Notes under the pieces: model-generated
The model's input: only the letters and a program-made list of their open reading frames with translations
Told to the model about the DNA's origin: nothing
Database searches by the model: none
Shown here: piece by piece, positions 11,456 through 22,749 of the stretch
Numbering within the stretch: the stretch's first letter is position 1
How the letters are laid out: each line of letters begins with the position of its first letter
Position numbers and translations under genes: made by a program
Assembly (NCBI GenBank): GCA_030278955.1
Contig: JAOANR010000014.1
Span: 21,206,068-21,270,067, forward strand
DNA length: 64,000 nucleotides
Origin: Hygrophila difformis
Taxonomy: Eukaryota; Streptophyta; Magnoliopsida; Lamiales; Acanthaceae
Direction of reading: 5' to 3'

Positions 11456-11890
11456 GCGTATCCAAAGTCAAGAAACAACAGAAAAAGTAAACGAAAGAAA
11501 AAAAAAACTTCAATCTAAAAACCAAAGGAACTAGATTCTGGGGAACCACACGCCGGACGCATCCGTCGCCAGGTCCCCACGAACAAAGTCCGGAGGGAAC
11601 ACCCACGTGGTGTCAAAAATCAGCAATGGACACACCGTGCTTGGCCAGACGATCAACTACCTTGTTACCTTCCCTTAACACATGAAGCAGCACACATTCC
11701 TCAAAGGACTCCATGAGCTCCACTGCCTGACATAGTAGAGCGGCTAAAGGGTGGAGAGCATCCTGTGGCTGAGTCAGTAACTGGATAGGAGTCGTCGAAT
11801 CTGAATAACAGCACACATGAGAGCCACCCATCCCCTGCACAAAATCAAGTCCAGCCACCAAAGCAGCCATCTCCGCAAAAAGATTAGTGG
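11453..11890 (-). mobile_element. 5'-truncated L1-type LINE, RNase H and 3' end
   Basis: The minus-strand frame at 11613-11870 contains CYSDSTTPIQLL, VLREGNKVVDRLAKHG and a C-terminal SIADF. It is clearly homologous to the RNase H end of the LINE at 24204-30043 (CYSDSQTCIKLI, VLREGNHVADRLAKHG). Beyond the stop, the sequence still encodes WVFPPDFV and GDLATDASGV-like peptides after a frameshift, then a 3' UTR. The truncation is typical of incomplete target-primed reverse transcription. Confidence 0.8.
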
Positions 11891-11979
11891 GATGGCTAAC
11901 TAATGTTTATTTATTGTTGTAATTTCTCTTAAATATATTTATATATTTTTATTTATTTATTAACTTTAAAGGTTATTAC

Positions 11980-12419
11980 AATTGATTAAAGGGTGTTTAG
12001 GGTATGTTCCATCACTTTGGTAACTTGTTTGTGGCGGGATTGTGGACTGCGTGGAATGAAAGAAATAAAAGAATGTTTAGGGGATCTTGTTCCTCCATGT
12101 CGTCACTTTCCAGGCAAGCTGCCATCCTTGTAGAAGCGTTGGGGAGCAGCCAACCCCAGCAGGCTGCGAGCAACCTTCACCCTAGACTAGTCTCATGATG
12201 TCGGGAAGAGGTGTTGAGTCATGTGTTTTGACTTACTTTTCACTACATGGGCTTTTCCTCCTGACCATTTGAATAACCTCTCCTTGTTGTTGATGCGACC
12301 GACATGTGGTTTCCCCGCTTTTAATTTGTGAGTAATCGTTTGTTTTTTCTTTTCCGCCTTCTTTTCTCTTTTTCCTAGCCTCTTGTAGGCTGTCAAGCCA
12401 AAAATAAAATTGATTAAAG
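11980..12419 (+). mobile_element. 5'-truncated LINE fragment with 12-bp TSD
   Basis: The flanks AATTGATTAAAG at 11980-11991 and 12408-12419 are identical. The insert encodes FVAGLWTAWNERNKRMFRG, matching FLACLWVIWIERNARVFTG of the LINE at 29290-29350. It then jumps to a TTWAFPPD end peptide, so the RNase H core is deleted. A short A-rich tail precedes the right TSD. It is head to head with the fragment at 11453-11890 but has its own TSD, so it is a separate event. Confidence 0.85.
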
Positions 12420-12967
12420 ATAGTTAAACTCAAGTCTTAGCCTTTTTTAATTTGACGGACTTGAAGTGATCGTGTTCAGTTGGTACCGTGGAGTCTATTT
12501 CAAAATTGGACGTTATAAGTATAGTTAGTAAAACATGAAGAAAATAGGCAATAGAGTTAGTATGTAGCCGCTTCATTCTGTCTGCATGTGCAGAATAATG
12601 TGAACTATTTGAAAAGTGATGCTAGCTCCATGAAAAATGACGTCTACTCTAAAAAAATGATATTGTATAATATCCATCACTTTTTTTCAAAAGCACCCAT
12701 CATTTCACACATACATCATTTTCTGTTGCTCTCACATCATTTTTGGTTGTTCTCTCATCATGCCACCACTTGTTGTTGGCAGCACCATAACCACGCTGAT
12801 AATAGGGTCGATACATTATTTTAATTTTGTAACCAAAAGTCGCTTTGTTGGCAATTAAAGACAACATATATATTCTATCAACGGCAAAGTGCAAATAAAC
12901 CCCATGTTGAGTAATCGCACTACGATACCCGAAGGGGTGAACAAATCACCCGATGATGCCCTAGGAT
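12420..12967. other. Low-copy flank of the Copia array, no gene recognised
   Basis: It contains a short block rich in CATCATTTT-like motifs around 12660-12780 that could be a degenerate MITE, but I see no convincing terminal inverted repeats. The last 5 bases before the array (CACTA, 12968-12972) form the TSD. Confidence 0.4.
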
Positions 12968-12972
12968 CACTA

Positions 12973-13741
12973 TGTTATGAGAATGGGATAATAAGCTTCG
13001 AATACGCAGCGTTTGAGATTGAATCTGAGGATCGTTATTGCAACGATTTCCTTAAAACAGTATTGCCCGCGTATCGGTGCAATTGTTTCCCAGGATACAA
13101 CAGATTCTTCGTCGGCGAACTAGAACTATTTTTATGAATGCTTTGAGTGTTGGATTTTCGCATTTAATGAATGAAGCATGGCAGCAGGTTATTTATAGAA
13201 GGCCGAGAGTTGTGTTGCTTCAATGAAACGACGCAACCATTCGTTTGAATACGCAGCCATTCGTTTGAATATACATCCATTCGTTTGAATATACAGCCAT
13301 TCGTTTGAATATGCACCCATTCGTTTGAATACGCATCTATCCGTTTGAATTCGTTGCTCTTCATTTGAATTCGCACATTTCTGTTTGAATTCGAAACTCT
13401 CTGCCAAAGGTTGTGCCAGTTCACTCAAATTCGTAGAAGAAATAAATAAAATATTTAAAGCTCAAAAAAGCAAAAACCGGGTTGATCAGGGCCGTGATAC
13501 TCAAGGCTTTTTCGGTCCGGCATTCGTGTCCGCAGGTCGTGCTTGCATACGAGCCAAGCCATTTTGGCTCGGATCTGCACACCCCCTGCGCGCACGTAGC
13601 CCATGGAGCATAGCATTACTTATTTCATTTTAAACTCAATAAAGTGTATCCCTATATAAAGAGGGAAACTTTCCCTTATCTATTCAATGTGGGATACTCC
13701 CATTCACCTTTAATGGGCCAAAAGGCCTTTTATTTCCAACA
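12973..13741 (-). mobile_element. Copia array LTR 1 (3' LTR of body A)
   Basis: 769 bp with TGTT...AACA ends. On the minus strand it starts TGTTGGAAATAAAAGGCC right after a purine tract. A TATA-like TATAAATAA sits at about 13190-13199 (minus strand), downstream of eight 20-bp tandem repeats. That layout suggests U3 with repeats, then R-U5. Confidence 0.85.
13239..13391 (-). repeat. 20-bp LTR minisatellite, eight units
   Basis: Units of the form CATTCGTTTGAATACGCAGC repeat with 20-base spacing. The core ATTC-GTTT-GAAT is an imperfect dyad. Units near the right end drift (TTCATTTGAATTCGCTGCTC type). They lie upstream of the putative TATA box in U3, the position where Copia elements such as Tnt1 carry enhancer-like repeats. 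Confidence 0.85.
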
Positions 13742-13756
13742 ATCCCCCTCATGAAT
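13742..13756 (-). promoter_or_regulatory. Polypurine tract of body A
   Basis: The minus strand reads CATGAGGGGGAT immediately before the 3' LTR start TGTTGG. It would prime plus-strand DNA synthesis. Body B has the equivalent at 18328-18342. Confidence 0.8.
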
Positions 13757-14308
13757 GGGATATAGTCTCAAGCATTCGTTACATGATCTCTGCATAGATA
13801 AAGTAGGTGTTCCTTTGAACTTTATCCTTGTTTTAATTGTTTCGCCTTACTGGCTGTCCAGTAGACACGATGTCCTTGAACTGTCCTGCCGTTTGTGTAA
13901 GATTCCCACAAATAAAACACATAGAACATCTCTATATTAGTTCCGTTCTCATTGTTTTGTCCATTTTGGCCGTGGACACGCCTGGTTCTGCAAGAGTTTA
14001 GGAGAACTAAGCCTTCCGGTTCTCCTTTGAAGCGGTCCCACTTCACTCTCACATAGGTGATTATTTAAGTTTCGGAGTATTACACTTACTCACTTAAATA
14101 TCATTAAAGCATTATTTGCTATCCTTTATCATCATGTCATTGTTTCACGCCAGAAATGAGTAGAGGGATTGCCCCCACAGTGACTTAACTTAGTCTCACG
14201 GTTAGGTTGTCCCTTTGAACCTAGATCTTAGGATCTCTAGTCAGCTAGGTGGGGTTTTTCCTTCGTGAACTAATTAATCCAAGGCTTTACATCCATTCCT
14301 TTTGTCAT
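13757..14308 (-). other. Body A 3' untranslated region
   Basis: Lies between the end of the RT/RNase H coding region and the polypurine tract. It is closely matched by 18343-18850 in body B. A 76-codon open frame occurs in both copies on the minus strand, but it has no recognisable domain. Confidence 0.6.
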
Positions 14309-16665
14309 TTATTCAACCGATTCTCTATATAAACCTTTGGTTAACGGATCCGCTAGATTATCTTTTGACTTCACATAGTCAATTGAGATAATTCCGGTTG
14401 AAAAAAATTGTCTAATGGTATTATGTCGACGACGAATGTGCCTCGACTTACCATTGTACATAGTACTCTGTGCTCTTCCTATCGCGCATTGACTATCACA
14501 ATATATGCTGATAGGTGGCACAAGTTTTTCCCATTTTTGAATATCCTCTAAAAATTTTTCTTAGCCATTCGGCCTCTTCGGCACATTTGTCTAACGTAAA
14601 GAATTCGGATTTCATCGTAGACCTGGCTATAACAGTTTGCCTTGAGGATTTCCAAGACACAGCGCCTCCGGCTAACATGAAAATATAGCCACTTGTACTC
14701 TTTGTGTCTTTCGTATCGGATATCCAGTTTGCATCCGTGTGTCCTTCTAACACGGACGGATATCCCGTATAATGTAGACCAAAGTTCCGAGTATGCCTTA
14801 GATACATAAGTAATCTAATTATCGTTGTCAATGCTCGCGACTTGGATTACTCGTATATGAACTTAATTTACTTACAACGTAAGCAATATCTGGTCTCTAC
14901 AGCTCATTAGATACATTAGGCTTCCAATAATCCATGAGTACTCTAACTGAGAAATACATTCTCCACGGTTTTTGGACAGATGAACACTATTATCTAATGG
15001 CGTTCTGGCGATGTCTTTGTCATTACTGCTGAATTTATCAAGTATTTTATCTATATAATGAGCTTGACTCAATATTAGACTATCAGGTGTTCTTATGATC
15101 TTAATTCCTAAGATAACATCAACAATGCCCAAACCTTTCATGTCAAATTTAGAATTTAACATGTTCTTTGTAGACTTAATCAATTTTTCACTGTTGCCAA
15201 TAATGATTATGTCGTCTACATATAAACATAGGATGACATAGTCATCTCCCAGTTCTTTAACGTAAATGCACTTATCGCATTCCTTTAATTTTAAAATCAC
15301 TAGTAGTCATTGCTTGATCAAACTTCTCATGCCATTTCTTTGGAGCTTGTTTCAAGCCGTATAGTGATTTTACTAGTTTACAAACTTTCTTTCCGTTTGA
15401 TGGTGATTGGAATCCCTCGGGTTGTTCGATATAGATTTCTTCATCTCACCATTTAGGAAAGCTGTTTTTACATCCATTTGATGTACTTCTAAATTCCTTA
15501 ACGCCGCAATAGCAAGTGTCACCCTTATAGAATTTATACGTGAGACCGGTGAATATATATCAAAATAATCAATACCTTCTTTTTGATTATATCCTTTAAT
15601 CACGAGTCTTGTTTTGTATTTATCGATTGTTCCATCCGGTTTCATTTTCTGTTTGAAGACCCATTTGGATCTCCTAAACACTTGTTCCTCGGAGGGAGAT
15701 CCACTAATTCCCACGTATGATTTTGTAAGATAGAATCGAGTTCACTGTTGATGGCTTCTTTCCAGAGAGGCCCATCCGATGAACTCAATGCCTCGGCGTA
15801 CGTGAGTGGTTCTTTTTCGACCAAGTATGTCACAAAATCATCACCGAATGATTTTTCGATTCTAGCTCTCTTGCTTCGTCTTAATTATGTAGTCTGATCT
15901 TGAGATTCTTCGTTTGGTCGTTTTAACGAAGAATCACGTTCATTACTAGATTTACACGGAAATGTCGTTTCGAAGAACGATGCATTCCTTGATTCCATGA
16001 CAGAATTCTTGTCTATATCCGGTATTTTCAAATCATACACAAGGAAGCGATATGCACTACTATTGTGTGCATAACCGATAAAAATACAGTCCACTGTTTT
16101 AGGACCAATTTTTACGGTTTTTGGTGCAGGCACTACTACCTTTGCGAGAAACCCCCACACTCTTAAGTATTTATAGGATGGCCTTTTCCTTTCCATAATT
16201 CATATGGAGTCTTGTCTTCAGTTTTCCGATGATTTCTATTTAATAAATAGTTTCCTTTCAAGATAGCTTCTCCCCACATATTGGGAGGTAGTCCCGAACT
16301 TAGTAACATTGCATTCATCATTTCTTTTAATGTTCTATTTTTCCGTTCGGCTACTCCATTGGATTGAGGTGAATAGGGTGCAGTCGCTTCATGAATGATT
16401 CCATGATGTGCACAAAAGTTACCAATCGGTACTGATATTCACCACCTCTATCACTTCTTAATCTTTTACCGAGTTGATTTTCAACTTCATTTTTGTAAAG
16501 AATAAATTTTTCAAGAGCTTCATCTTTGCTCTTTAGCAAAAATACATAACAATATTTTGTACTATCATCAATAAAAGTAATAAAATATTTATTGCCCCCT
16601 CTTGTTTGAACATTTTTCAAATCACAAACGTCGGTATGGATTAGTTCAAGCGATTCAGTGTTACG
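14309..16665 (-). pseudogene. Copia pol of body A: integrase, RT, RNase H, frameshifted
   Basis: Minus-strand blocks in order are as follows. Integrase core (16351-16620) has NKYFITFIDDSTKYCYVFLL and LRSDRGGEYQ. The integrase C-terminal part is at 15885-16196. RT (15373-15833 and 14872-15300) has HQMDVKTAFLNGEM and [10 protein letters not shown]. RNase H (14309-14831) has [19 protein letters not shown] and [14 protein letters not shown]. The blocks lie in different frames, with single-base indels between them, so no full protein can be made. RT and RNase H would copy the RNA, and integrase would insert the DNA. Zinc knuckle, protease and the GAG pre-integrase region are absent. Confidence 0.88.
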
Positions 16666-17360
16666 CTATACCGATTGGTTCGGATTTTCTGTTGTCTTCT
16701 TCGATGCGAAGTCTAACAATCAGATCTTCCAAAGACATCTGCTTTCATTTGTGCTTGAGATAGTTTTTGAAATCTCTCCAAGACGGTGGCAACTTTTCGA
16801 TTATGGCAGCCACTTGAAAGGTTTCGTCTAGCGCCATGCCCTCAGCTAGGATTTCGGGAATTATGATTTGTATCTCTTGCACTTGGCTTATCACTGTCTT
16901 TGAGTCGATCATTTTATAATCGAGGAAACGTCCGACAACAAATTTCATTGAGCCGGCATCCTCTGATTTTATATTTTCGATCGAGTGATTCCCATAATTC
17001 TTTTGCGGTTTTATACTCACAGTAGACATTATATAATGAATCGTGAACAAAATTCAAAATATAATTCCGACAAAGAAAATCACAGTGGTTCCAAGCCTCA
17101 ACAACATGTAGGGTTAGAGAATCAGTGTTACCTTCTGGAATTTTCGGAGCTTCCTCTTTCAAGCATCTCGCCAGATTGAGCATGGTCAAGTAAAACAACA
17201 TCTTTTGCAGCCAACGTTTGAAATTTCTCGCCGCACCAGTGAACTTCTCCGGCTTATCGACGTGCCTGGTTGGGAATGCTTGGGCAGCAACGTTGGATGC
17301 AGGGGGCGTCTGGTTCTTCTCACCGTTTGCAACATTGTTGTTTGAGGATGAATCGGCCAT
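16666..17360 (-). pseudogene. Copia gag of body A, frameshifted, fused to integrase
   Basis: The minus-strand start at 17360 reads [20 protein letters not shown] and includes [19 protein letters not shown], a UBN2-like Copia gag. A frameshift falls near 16990-17050, after the [11 protein letters not shown] motif. The second part continues to 16745 and on through an EEDNRKSEPIG-like end to about 16690, where the sequence passes directly into ESLELIHTDVC-like integrase sequence. The zinc knuckle and protease are therefore missing, exactly as in body B. Confidence 0.85.
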
Positions 17361-17397
17361 CGCGTATTTCGAAGTATGAAAATACTGTTTTAAGATT

Positions 17398-18327
17398 GTT
17401 ATGAGAATGGGATAATAAACTTCGAATACGCAGCGTTTGAGATTGAATCTGATGATCGCTATTGCAACGATTTCCTTAAAACAGTATTGCCCGCGTATCA
17501 GTGCAACTGTTTCCCAGGATACAACAGATTCTTCGTCGGCGAACTAGAACTATTTTTATGAATGCTTTGAGTGTTGGATTTTTGGATTTAATGAATGAAG
17601 CATGGCCACAGGTTATTTATAGAAGGCCGAGGGTTGCATCATCGATAAGCTGGAGAAGTTCACTGGTGCGGCGAGAAATTTCAACAGATTCTTCGTCGGC
17701 GAACTAGAACTATTTTTTATGAATGCTTTGAGTGTTGGATTTTCAGATTGCATGAATGAAGCATTGCATGCATGTTATTTATAGAAGGCCGAGAGTTGTG
17801 TCGTTTCAATGAAACGACGCAACCATTCGTTTGAATACGCAGCCATTCGTTTGAATACGCATCCATTCATTTGAATATGCAGCCATTCGTTTGAATACGC
17901 ATCCATTCGTTTGAATACGCGTCTATCCGTTTGAATTCGCTGCTCGTCATTTGAATTCGCACCTTTCTGTTTGAATTCGAAACTCTCTGTCAAAGGTTGT
18001 GTCAGTTCACTCAAATTCGTAGAAGAAATAAATAAAATATTTAAAGCTCAAAAAAGCAAAAACCGGGTTGATCAGGCCCGTGATGCTCAAGGCTTTTTCG
18101 GTCCGGCATTCGTGTCCGCAGGTCGTGCTTGCATACGAGCCAAGCCTTTTTGGCTCGGATCTGCACCCCCCCTGCGCGCACGTACCCCATGGAGCATAGC
18201 ATTATTTATTTCATTCTAAACTCAATAAAGTGTATCCCTATATAAAGAGGGAAACTTTCCCTTCTCTATTCAATGTGGGATACTCCCATTCACCTTTAAT
18301 GGGCCAAAAGGCCTTTTATTTCCAACA
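17398..18327 (-). mobile_element. Copia array LTR 2, shared by bodies A and B, rearranged
   Basis: Serves as 5' LTR of body A and 3' LTR of body B. It is 930 bp, longer than LTR 1, because a segment of about 120 bases (17517-17640) is repeated at 17682-17810. The join contains about 41 bases of gag sequence in inverted orientation. Eight 20-bp units are present at 17820-17950. No TGG-type primer binding site follows the TGTTATGAG end; the next bases on the minus strand are ATCTTAAAACAG. Confidence 0.85.
17642..17684 (+). repeat. Inverted gag filler inside LTR 2
   Basis: The plus strand reads GATAAGCTGGAGAAGTTCAC and onward. It is the reverse complement of the gag segment at about 17218-17260 (encoding [13 protein letters not shown]) with one visible mismatch. 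It sits exactly at the junction of the duplicated LTR segment, as templated filler would. Confidence 0.85.
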
Positions 18328-18850
18328 ATCCCCCACATGAATAGGATATAGTCTCAAGAATTCGTTACATGATCTCTGCATAGATAAAGTAGGTGTTCCT
18401 TTGAACTTTATCCTTATTTTAATTGTTTCGCCTTACTGGCTGTCCAGTAGACACGATGTCCTTGAACTGTCCTGTCGTTTGTGTAAGATTCCCATAAATA
18501 AAACGCATAGACCATATCTATATTAGTTCCATTCTCATTGTTTTGTCCATTTTGGCCGTGGACACGCCTGGTTCTGCAAGAGTTTAGGAGAACTAAGCCT
18601 TCCGGTTCTCCTTTGAAGCGGCCCCACTTCACTCTCACATAGGTGATTATTTAAGTTTCGGAGTATTACACTTACTTAAATATCATTAAAGCATTATTTG
18701 CTATCCTTTATCATCATGTCACTGTTTCGCGACAGGAATGAGTAGAGGGATTGCCCCCACAGTGACTTGACTTAGTCTCACGGTTAGGTTGTCCCTTTGA
18801 ACCTAGATCTTAGGATCTCTAGTCAGCTAGGTTGGGTTTTCCTTCGTGAA
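18328..18850 (-). other. Body B polypurine tract and 3' untranslated region
   Basis: Purine tract CATGTGGGGGAT (minus strand) adjoins LTR 2. The rest matches 13742-14308 of body A. Confidence 0.6.
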
Positions 18851-20480
18851 CTAATTAATCCAAGGCTTTACACCCATTCCTTTTGTCAAATTTTCAACCG
18901 ATTCTCTATTTAAACCTTTGGTTAACGGATCCGCTAGATTATCTTTTGGCTTCACATAGTCAATTGAGATAATTCCGGTTGAAAGAAATTGTCTAATGGT
19001 ATTATGTCGACAATGAATGTGCCTCGACTTACCATTGTATATAGTACTCTGTGCTCTTCCTATCGCGCATTGACTATCACAATGTATGCTGATAGGTGGC
19101 ACAAGTTTTTCCTATTTTTGAATATCCTCTAAAAAGTTTCTTAGCCATTCGGCCTCTTCGGCACATTTGTCTAACGTAAAGAATTCGGATTTCATCGTAG
19201 ACCTGGCTATAACAGTTTGCCTTGAGGATTTCCAAGACACAACGCCTCCGACTAACATGAAAATATAGCCACTTGTACTCTTTGTGTCTTTCGTATCGGA
19301 TATCCAGTTTGCATCCGTGTATCCTTCTAACACGGACAGATATCCCGTATAATGTAGACCAAAGTTCCGAGTATGCCTTAGATACATAAGTAATCTAATT
19401 ATCACTGTCCAATGCTCGCGACTTGGATTACTCGTATATGAACTTAATTTACTTACAACGTAAGCAATATCTGGTCTCGTACAGCTCATTAGATACATTA
19501 GGCTTCCAATAATCCGTGAGTACTCTAACTGAGAAATACATTCGCCACGGTTTTTGGACAGATGAACACTATTATCTAATGGCATTCTGGCGATGTCTTT
19601 GTCATTACTGCTGAATTTATCAAGTATTTTATCTATATAATGAGCTTGACTCAATATTAGACCATCAGGTGTTCTTATGATCTTAATTCCTAAGATAACA
19701 TCAACAATGCCCAAACCTTTCATGTCAAATTTAGAATTTAACATGTTCTTTGTAGACTTAATCAATTTTTCACTGTTGCCAATAATGATTATGTCGTCTA
19801 CATATAAACATAGGATGACATAGTCATCTCCCAGTTCTTTAACGTAAATGCACTTATCGCATTCGTTTAATTTTAAAATCACTAGTAGTCATTGCTTGAT
19901 CAAACTTCTCATGCCATTTCTTTGGAGCTTGTTTCAAGCCGTATAGTGATTTTAGTAGTTTACAAACTTTCTTTCCAATTGATGGTGATTGGAATCCCTC
20001 GGGGTGTTCCATATAGATTTCTTCATCTAGATCACCATTTAGGAAAGCTGTTTTTACATCCATTTGATGTACTTCTAAATTCCTTAAGGCCGCAATAGCA
20101 AGTGTCACCCTTATAGAATTTATACGTGAGACTGGTGAATATATATCAAAATAATCACTATCTTCTTTTTGATTATATCCTTTAATCACGAGTCTTGTTT
20201 TGTATTTATCGATTGTTCCATCCGGTTTCATTTTTCGTTTGAAGACGCATTTGGATCCTAAACACTTGTTCCCCGGAGGGAGATCCACTAATTCCCACGT
20301 GTGATTTTGTAAGATAGAATCGAGTTTTCACTATTGGTGGCTTCTTTCCAGAGAGGCCCATCCGGTGAACTCATTGTCTCGGTGTACGTGAGTGGTTCTT
20401 TTTCGACCAAATATGTCACAAAATCCTCACCGAATGACTTTTCGATTCTAGCTCTCTTGCTTCGTCTTAATTATGTAGTC
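18851..20480 (-). pseudogene. Copia RT-RNase H of body B, frameshifted
   Basis: Minus-strand blocks: 19854-20288 (KYKTRLVIKGYNQKE, HQMDVKTAFLNGDLDEEIYM, KSLYGLKQAPKKWHEKFDQA), 19112-19882 ([51 protein letters not shown]) and 18851-19102 ([26 protein letters not shown]). They cover the whole Copia RT and RNase H in three frames. Body B is better preserved here than body A, whose 14872-15300 block is shifted after YLMSC. Catalytic YVDD is present. Confidence 0.88.
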
Positions 20481-21258
20481 TGGTCTTGAGATTCTCCGTT
20501 TGGTCATTTTAACGAAGAATCACGTTCATTACTAGATTTACACAGAAATGTCGTTTTGAAGAACGATGCATTCTTTGATTCCATGACAGAATTCTTGTGT
20601 ATATCCGGTATTTTTAAATCATCACAAGGAAGCGATATGCACTACTATTGTGTGCATAACCGATAAAAATACAGTCCACTGTTTTAGGACCAATTTTTAC
20701 GGTTTTTGGTGCCTGCACTACTACCTTTGCGAGACACCCCCACACTCTTAAGTATTTATAGGATGGCCTCTTTCCTTTCCATAATTCATATGGAGTCTTG
20801 TCTTCAGTTTTCCGATTAATTCTATTTAATAAATAGTTTCCTTTCAAGATAGCTTCTCCCCACATATTGGGAGGTAGTCCCGAACTTAGTAACATTGCAT
20901 TCATCATTTCTTTTAATGTTCTATTTTTCCGTTCGGCTACTCCATTGGATTGAGGTGAATAGGGTGCAATCACTTCATGAATGATTCCATGTTGTGCACA
21001 AAAGTTACCAATCGGTACTTGATATTCACCACCTCTATCACTTCTTAATCTTTTACCGAGTTGATTTTCAACTTCATTTTTGTAAAGAATAAATTTTTCA
21101 AGAGCTTCATCTTTGCTCTTTAGCAAAAATACATAACAATATTTTGTACTATCATCAATAAAAGTAATAAAATATTTATTACCCCCTCTTGTTTGAACAT
21201 TTTTCAAATCACAAACGTCGGTATAGATTAGTTCAAGCGATTCAGTGTTATGCTGTAC
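20481..21258 (-). pseudogene. Copia integrase of body B
   Basis: The minus-strand frame 20614-21306 contains TESLELIYTDVCDLKNV, FITFIDDSTKYCYVFL, LRSDRGGEYQVPIG, APYSPQSNGVAERKNRTLKE and VDCIFIGYAHNSSAYRF. This is the DDE integrase core with its C-terminal part. The HHCC/GAG pre-integrase region is absent, because gag is joined directly upstream. Frame is lost after the YRFLV motif. Confidence 0.85.
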
Positions 21259-21946
21259 CGATTGGTTCGGATTTTCTGTTGTCTTCTTCGATGTGAAGTC
21301 TAACAATCAGATCTTCCAAAGACATCTGCTTTCGTTTGTGCTTGAGATAGTTTTTGAAATCTCTCGAAGCCGGTGGCAACTTTTCGATTATGGCAGCCAC
21401 TTGAAAGGTTTCGCCTAGCGCCATGCCCTCAGCGAGGATTTCGGGAATTATGATTTGTATCTCTTGCACTTGGCTTATCACTGTCTTTGAGTTGATCATT
21501 TTATAATCGAGGAAATGTCCGACAACAAATTTCTTTGAGCCGGCATCCTCTGATTTATATTTTCTATCGAGTGATTCCCATAATTCTTTTGTAGTTTTAT
21601 ACTCACAGTAGACATTATATAATGAATCGTGAACACAATTCAAAATATAATTCCGACAAAGAAAATTACAGTGGTTCCAAGCCTCAACAACATGTAGGGT
21701 TTGAGAATCAGTGTTACCTTCTGGAATTTTCGGAGCTTCCTCTTTCAAGCATCTCGCCAGATTAAGCATGGTCAACTAAAACAACATCTTTTGCTGCCAA
21801 CATTTGAAATTTCTCGCCGCACCAGTGAACTTCTCCGTCTTATCAACGTGACTGGTTGGGAATGCTTGGGCAGCAACATTGGATGCAGGGGGCGTCTGGT
21901 TTTTCTCACCGTTTGCAACATTGTTTTTCGAGGATGAATCGACCAT
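21259..21946 (-). pseudogene. Copia gag of body B with early stop
   Basis: The ATG at 21946 opens a gag matching body A, but a TAG at about 21776-21778 replaces a Tyr codon (KMLF-stop-LTMLNLA). The downstream frame 21248-21775 is otherwise open and shows the undamaged end of gag (KQMSLEDLIVRLHIEEDN). It then meets integrase sequence without zinc knuckle or protease. Confidence 0.85.
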
Positions 21947-21982
21947 CGCTTATTTCGAAGTACGAAAATACTGTTTTAAGAT

Positions 21983-22749
21983 TGTTAAGAAAATAGGAAT
22001 ATGACTTCGAACGTATGCAACGGGTTTGGACGAATCTGAGGATCGTTATTCAACAATTTCCTTAAAATAGTGTTGCCCACGTATTGGTGCAACTGTTTCC
22101 CAGGATACAACAGATTCTTCGTCGGCGAACTAGAACTATTTTTTATGAATGCTTTGAGTGTTGGATTTTCGGATTGCATGAATGAAGCATGGCAGCAGGT
22201 TATTTATAGAAGGCCGAGAGTTGTGTTGTTTCAATGAAACGATGCAACCATTCGTTTGAATACGCAGCCATTCGTTTGAATACGCATCCATTCGTTTGAA
22301 TATGTAGCCATTCATTTGAATACGCATCCATTCATTTGAATACGCATCTATCCGTTTGAATTCGCTGCTCTTCATTTGAATTCGCACCATTCTGTTTGAA
22401 TTCGAAACTCTTTGCCAAAGGTTGTGCCAATTCACTCAAATTCGTAGAAGAAATAAATAAAATATTTAAAGCTCAAAAAAGCAAAAACCGGGTTGATCAG
22501 GCCCGTGATACTGAAGGCTTTTTTCGGTCCGGCATTCGTGTCCGCAGGTCGTGCTTGCATACGAGCCAAGCCTTTTTGGCTCGGATCTGCACAACCCCTG
22601 CGCGCACGTAGCCCATGGAGCATAGCATTATTTATTTCATTCTAAACTCAATAAAGTGTATCCCTATATAAAGAGGGAAACTTTCCCTTCTCTATTCAAT
22701 GTGGGATACTCCTATTCACCTTTAATGGGCCAAAAGGCCTTTTATTTCC
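21983..22749 (-). mobile_element. Copia array LTR 3 (5' LTR of body B)
   Basis: Starts TGTTAAGAAAATAGG at the body B side and carries eight 20-bp units at 22247-22395. Its outer end stops at TTTTATTTCC. It then continues directly into the interior of another LTR copy, without host DNA between. Confidence 0.8.

Noticed and set aside
13239..13391. Regular 20-bp repeats resembling a CRISPR array
   Set aside because: Units are contiguous without distinct spacers, lie in LTRs of a plant retroelement, and there are no cas genes.
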